A stretch of DNA of 64,000 nt, taken from Lepisosteus oculatus (lineage: Eukaryota > Chordata > Actinopteri > Semionotiformes > Lepisosteidae). Numbering within the stretch: position 1 is the first letter of the stretch; the number at the start of each line of letters is the position of its first letter. The notes under the pieces were generated by a model. That model saw only the letters and a program-made list of their open reading frames with translations, was not told the DNA's origin and made no database searches. The stretch lies in assembly GCF_040954835.1 (NCBI RefSeq), contig NW_027168309.1, forward strand, positions 186,001 through 250,000, given 5' to 3'. A program made the position numbers and the translations under genes. This document shows positions 59,059-64,000 of the stretch, piece after piece.

Positions 59059-60122
59059 ATTCCGATTTCAACATCATGCCCCCTGAAGGTAGACTGGATT
59101 TCTTTGCGAAGCATTCACCTTTTGGACGTTTCAGGAAAGGTGCGTGTCGATGCCAGACTTGAAAAGCTTTCCATACAAAGAAACAACATAGTGCTTTTGA
59201 TTGATGGGAAACGGCAAGAGCGGTTTGAGCAGCTCCGGCCTCTCAACCGCTTTACAATGTGATCGGCACCTCGGTAGCCAGTTTAGAAGGCTGAAAAGGA
59301 TGCTGGAAGCACAGCGACGTTCTAAAACCAGCGCTTGAAAAGCATCTGCATACATAAAATGTCCATTTCCCCAAAGCTGAATCTGCATCTTCAGAAGATT
59401 GTCAGCTATACGTTTTCGTTCTTTGTTTCCTTTTTTTACGACAAGCTTTCGAGAAATGAACTGTCTATTGTGATGAAGGCTGCATTAGAAATTGTGCATC
59501 TAGCTTAGTTCAATGAAATCGGGAGGTGCACCTGTCTCAAGCGGATGGCTCTTTGCAGGCACACTACGGAAACCTGCGGGCGCAAGTTGGGAGAAGTGAC
59601 TCTTGCAGAGTGTTGAGCTTCGAGAAGAGGGCTCCGCTCAGGAAGATATTTCCACATGTTGAAGAGTCGCTTTTCGCCCTTTCTTTCCCACATTTTTCCA
59701 GTGCGGTTATTGATCGCGTTCAAAATGTTTTCCCAACGTACGTGTTACCTGCAAAATCACAGTGAAACTGTTATGCCCAAAAGATTCCTAATAGTTATTG
59801 TATTAGAATAGCTCTCCAATTTCTTAGCCTTCGTACACGCAATGTTTAAGGAAACGCTAGAGTAAATGAAACTGTAAATAGACAGGAGCTCTTCTTAGTT
59901 TTCATACAAGTTATGATGGCTGCAGCTCCTATCTGCGTCCCGGTGACCGGAGCCAAGGGATTATCTGCGGAACCCTTGATTTATCTCTCGGGCAAGGAGC
60001 TAGATACGCCCTTTTCATCTCGGTTTGATCACACCTGTGCATTAAAACGCAGTGCTCGGTACCATCGAGGTGTAAGAGGTTCAAGGATGAGCGGGAAACT
60101 TTGTTAATAAGGAGACGGGCAC

Positions 60123-60195
60123 CGCCCAACGTGGGGCTCGAACCCACGACCCTGAGATTAAGAGTCTCATGCTCTACCGACTGAGCTAGCCGGGC
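60123..60195 (-). tRNA. tRNA-Lys(CTT), unit 15
   Basis: Identical to the unit 1 gene. Confidence 0.95.
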
Positions 60196-61016
60196 GCCGG
60201 TGGAGCTGGTGGTTAACTTGTCCCTGTTGACGGCAATTTGACAAGGTATACTTCCTGGCTTTTCATCATGTGCTGACCGGATTCGAGAGTAGCACACCCT
60301 GTTCTTTGTTGATTACTGTACCTCCAGCAGCGCAAATGTCAGTAATCATTGAAATGTACGACCTACAATCTCCTCAGCATGCCCGCGTGGACTCCTCAGT
60401 GATCATCCTTCTACGTTCTGCTGTAGTTTTCATGCAAGTGAAAACCGTGCTCCAAATAACAGCGGCACAGTTGTATCCTGCGGTAAGCATTCTTCTAATT
60501 CCATCGTTTTGCTCCAGGTAAAAGGTAGCGCATCATAGTGTTGATATTCCAAGGTTTCAGAGTCCGTATTGGATGGCTTGGATGCAGACATCGCTCAGAG
60601 CTCCCAGTATGATTTTCCCGAGTTCAGTTTTGCAGTGTTTTAGTGCTTTACTACTTCCAGTGGGCCTTTGAATGCTCTGCTAAGTAGAGACGTGACATAA
60701 TTACTAATGCGACCGAGTGTGCTGGCTGTTCCTGGTTCGTAATGATTAACGCGAGAAATCAATATAAACATAACTGCTTCGATTTCGAGGTTCAGTTGAA
60801 GCTTTCAAAGAAACTATCAAAGACCTCAGAACAACCGAAGACACATTTGGTCATCTCCGTATTGGTGAAGATTAAAGAGTCCCGCAAGTGTCAAGCTTGC
60901 ACAAACACACACGAGAGAGAAACTCAGGACAGAATTTAAAGAAAGGGAGATGCAGACTATTTGAAGGCACTTTGCTAACCCAATGGCATGCTTATGAATC
61001 GTGCATAGGACACACG

Positions 61017-61088
61017 TAGCAGAGGATGGTTTCGATCCATCGACCTCTGGGTTATGGGCCCAGCACGCTTCCGCTGCGCCACTCTGCT
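61017..61088 (-). tRNA. Initiator tRNA-Met(CAT), unit 15
   Basis: Gene identical; C allele in the 3' flank. Confidence 0.96.
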
Positions 61089-61367
61089 GACGGCCCCTCT
61101 GCGTGTGGCGCACAACTGCTCTTTTTATTTCCTACATAAGTGATGAAAGAGTTGAAAGTTTCAACGACAAACGCAGACGTCACTTTGAGCGCTTGGTGTT
61201 GTAGCACAAATCATCACATGCTGCTCTACACTGGATTATAAAAGCCGACACATTTTCCAAACATTTTAATGCTGGAGTCACACTGTAGTATTAATAACAG
61301 TGCGATACTCGAGGAGCGTAGTGGGATCGCGGTGGCTCATCAGACCGCCCCGGGACAGGGGGCCCGC

Positions 61368-61450
61368 GTCAGGATGGCCGAGCGGTCTAAGGCGCTGCGT
61401 TCAGGTCGCAGTCTCCCCTGGAGGCGTGGGTTCGAATCCCACTCCTGACA
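61368..61450 (+). tRNA. tRNA-Leu(CAG), unit 15
   Basis: Identical gene; G at -2. Confidence 0.96.
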
Positions 61451-61801
61451 AAAAGCTTGCTCAGTGCCGTCTCCAGTCGGGTGCAAATGGGTGAAGCAGC
61501 CTGACGCAGGGAACGTGCGCCGATAGGCGTAGGTGTATCCCCTGCCTCTTCCGATTTAGCTCGTGCTCCATAGGATGGAAGCGGATGCTCTGGCTTTTTG
61601 ACTCGAATATAACCTGATCACAACAGAAGGCCGTGCAGCCCAGTGCTGGTTTAAGAATGCCTCGTGTCTTCAGGCCCCTATTCCTTCAGGTTACCCCTTT
61701 GGAATAGTCGTCCGAAAAAGACGGGAAAGGAAAAGCATGTAAGCTCCCACACACTGCGTTAGCATTAGCGGTTGGAATCTGATGGGAGAAAAGCAACCTG
61801 G

Positions 61802-61873
61802 CTCGCCGTCAAGCAATCCATCCCTGGTCTCCCACGTGACAGGCGGGGATACGCACCACTATACTAACGAGGA
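61802..61873 (-). pseudogene. tRNA-Asp(GTC) pseudogene, unit 16
   Basis: No difference from unit 1 seen. Confidence 0.83.
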
Positions 61874-62284
61874 GCGCTTGCTTGGCGCTTGAAGACACTT
61901 CCTCTTGCGGCTACTACTGTTTCCGGTTTCGTCTTTTCTTTTCATTCCTCCCAGAGGAGCGCATGAAAACGTTTCCATCTGCGCCATCCTCACCCCTCCA
62001 ATGCTATGGTCCCTGCTCCTCCTGGTGCACTGCAAACACTCATTCAGCCGGTTCTTTCAGTTTGAATAATTAGGTCTTCAAAGGCTGGAAGTAGGGCGCA
62101 AAAGACATGCCAATGCCAAAAGCGTGGCTGTGTGCTTCCAGCTGTGAAATGTCACTGGTGGATGTTGAAGACATTACTTCCAAGGCAGCAGGTCCAAGCG
62201 ATTTAGCGTTTGTACAAGAAGCAGGAAGAGAGAAACGGCACTCCGCCTTTTTCTGGGCAGGCCGAAGCGACAGGAGAAGGGCGC

Positions 62285-62366
62285 CGTAGTGGGCAGGATT
62301 CGAGCCGACGCGGGGAGACCCCAATGGCTTTCTAGCCCATCGCCTTAACCGCTCGGCCACGACTAC
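62285..62366 (-). tRNA. tRNA-Ser(AGA)-like, impaired, G24 allele, unit 16
   Basis: Same sequence as the unit 1 copy. Confidence 0.78.
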
Positions 62367-63100
62367 AGGGAGCGCCGCCGCCGCCGGCTTGCGATCATTT
62401 AACACGGAGGGCGAGGCGGCGGCGGTAACCTTTTTCAATGTCGCTCTCCGCTTCCCCCCAAAAAAAAGCCAAATGACATGCTAGCACTCGGACACCCTTC
62501 AGAAGACTGAAGGGTGGCTTAAAGCTGGAAGGATTAGGTCTCCCCGTTCCGACGCGACAATCGAACTTCCTTAGGCAGAGAGAAAGCAACATCGAGGAGC
62601 GTCAACAAGACTTTAGAAGCTGCGCCACACGCCACTTTCAGTCGCAGTCACAGCAGTTTTAAAGGCAGGAATCGCCTTTGCGAACGCCATGAGAAACAGA
62701 ACGCAAGCTCAGGTCCTGCGGTTTAACAAACAGCCACGGCTTTCATGCGACTGGACATTTCTTTTCTGGAGCGAATTCACTTTCAACTTCAAGAAATTCA
62801 CACAACTTGCGAAATACGAAATACAAATCTGGCTCATCGCTGCACAAGAAATACCGCCGGCTGGCAAGAAAATGACAACGGTGTTTTTCCTTAACGAAAA
62901 ACTTCCCATGGAGAAAAACAACGGCTGTGCGTCTCTGTCGGCTTGATTCAGTTTAATGCAAGTATTCATTCTCCTCCTGGAAAATACAGCTTGCGAAAGA
63001 TGAAATACAATTCTTGGCTTTTCTGGGTGAGTGCAGAAGAAATCCTGCCGGCTGGCAGAAGAATTCCAGCCTTTTTTACTCTTTAACCAGAAACTTGCGA

Positions 63101-63177
63101 ATGATACAAAGCAAGCGGGGTGCGTTTCTGTGCAGCTGTTAACTGAACAGCTGCTGCTTCAAGCCCACCCAGGGCTC
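63101..63177 (+). pseudogene. tRNA-Asn(GTT) relic, unit 16
   Basis: Same sequence as the unit 1 relic. Confidence 0.66.
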
Positions 63178-64000
63178 ATTCCGATTTCAACATCATGCCC
63201 CCTGAAGGTAGACTGGATTTCTTTGCGAAGCATTCACCTTTTGGACGTTTCAGGAAAGGTGCGTGTCGATGCCAGACTTGAAAAGCTTTCCATACAAAGA
63301 AACAACATAGTGCTTTTGATTGATGGGAAACGGCAAGAGCGGTTTGAGCAGCTCCGGCCTCTCAACCGCTTTACAATGTGATCGGCACCTCGGTAGCCAG
63401 TTTAGAAGGCTGAAAAGGATGCTGGAAGCACAGCGACGTTCTAAAACCAGCGCTTGAAAAGCATCTGCATACATAAAATGTCCATTTCCCCAAAGCTGAA
63501 TCTGCATCTTCAGAAGATTGTCAGCTATACGTTTTCGTTCTTTGTTTCCTTTTTTTACGACAAGCTTTCGAGAAATGAACTGTCTATTGTGATGAAGGCT
63601 GCATTAGAAATTGTGCATCTAGCTTAGTTCAATGAAATCGGGAGGTGCACCTGTCTCAAGCGGATGGCTCTTTGCAGGCACACTACGGAAACCTGCGGGC
63701 GCAAGTTGGGAGAAGTGACTCTTGCAGAGTGTTGAGCTTCGAGAAGAGGGCTCCGCTCAGGAAGATATTTCCACATGTTGAAGAGTCGCTTTTCGCCCTT
63801 TCTTTCCCACATTTTTCCAGTGCGGTTATTGATCGCGTTCAAAATGTTTTCCCAACGTACGTGTTACCTGCAAAATCACAGTGAAACTGTTATGCCCAAA
63901 AGATTCCTAATAGTTATTGTATTAGAATAGCTCTCCAATTTCTTAGCCTTCGTACACGCAATGTTTAAGGAAACGCTAGAGTAAATGAAACTGTAAATAG

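Larger units (their letters stand above)
57663..61781. repeat. Repeat unit 15
   Basis: Marker set as unit 13. Carries the offset 268 T allele shared with unit 11. Confidence 0.95.
1..64000. repeat. Tandem array of a ~4.1-kb tRNA-gene repeat unit (15 full units plus one partial)
   Basis: The same sequence restarts at 1, 4120, 8237, 12354 and then every 4,119 bp to 61782. All units are in the same orientation and nearly identical across both tRNA genes and spacers, so the spacer is homogenised along with the genes. Each unit has its own small set of variants, which argues against simple duplication of one read or contig during assembly. The array continues past both window ends. The intact tRNAs match vertebrate sequences, which suggests a vertebrate chromosome. 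Unit boundaries are arbitrary; I start each unit at the base equivalent to window position 1. Confidence 0.97.
61782..64000. repeat. Repeat unit 16 (partial, 2,219 bp, cut by window end)
   Basis: Holds the Asp relic, Ser gene and Asn relic. The window stops 241 bases before the expected Lys gene. 562 C, 784 A. Confidence 0.95.

Noticed and set aside
1-64000. CRISPR array, satellite DNA or ribosomal DNA repeat
   Set aside because: The unit is far too long for CRISPR, contains tRNA genes and complex spacer rather than simple satellite, and has no rRNA sequence that I recognise.
1-64000. Retroposed tRNA copies or SINEs
   Set aside because: No copy has an encoded CCA, a long A tail or flanking target-site duplications; all copies sit at fixed offsets in the unit.

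Overview
The whole window is one head-to-tail tandem array. A unit of about 4,119 bp is repeated 15 times in full, and a 16th copy is cut by the window edge at 64000. All units point the same way and differ from each other at only a handful of positions. Units 2 and 3 are 4,117 bp because they share a 2-bp deletion. Since the window begins and ends inside the array, neither array edge is visible. I see no protein-coding gene: every open frame is short, repeats once per unit, and several are translations of tRNA genes.

Each unit carries tRNA genes. Three look fully intact: tRNA-Lys(CTT) on minus, initiator tRNA-Met(CAT) on minus and tRNA-Leu(CAG) on plus. From memory they match the standard vertebrate (human) sequences at essentially every base, with no introns and no encoded CCA. 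A fourth, tRNA-Ser(AGA) on minus, keeps its anticodon and length but has unpaired bases in three stems and a weakened B box in nearly every copy. A fifth, derived from tRNA-Asp(GTC) on minus, has an intact 5' two thirds and a ruined T arm and B box. A sixth, on plus, is an older relic of tRNA-Asn(GTT). Intact genes in the window: 15 Lys, 15 initiator Met, 15 Leu; impaired or relic: 16 Ser, 16 Asp, 16 Asn.

Layout of a unit, using unit 1 coordinates: Asp relic 21-92 (-); pyrimidine-rich spacer; Ser 504-585 (-) with a CCG/CGG inverted repeat just upstream; a perfect 10-bp hairpin at 712-735; an old internal duplication near 1024-1364 whose second half runs into the Asn relic at about 1320-1396 (+); about 1 kb with no recognised gene; Lys 2461-2533 (-); about 0.8 kb of spacer; then the divergent pair initiator Met 3355-3426 (-) and Leu 3706-3788 (+), sharing a 279-bp intergenic region.

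The intact tRNA sequences point to a vertebrate nuclear genome; I cannot name the species. The closest known parallel, from memory, is the roughly 3.2-kb tandem tRNA repeat of Xenopus laevis, which also carries initiator Met, Leu, Lys and Asn genes. The unit-to-unit variants are shuffled: units 7-10 and 12-15 show a partial two-unit alternation, and units 5 and 10 look like recombinants. This is what unequal crossing-over and gene conversion (concerted evolution) produce. The most unusual feature is that none of the intact tRNA genes has a run of four T's close downstream, the usual RNA polymerase III stop; only the broken Asp gene has one.
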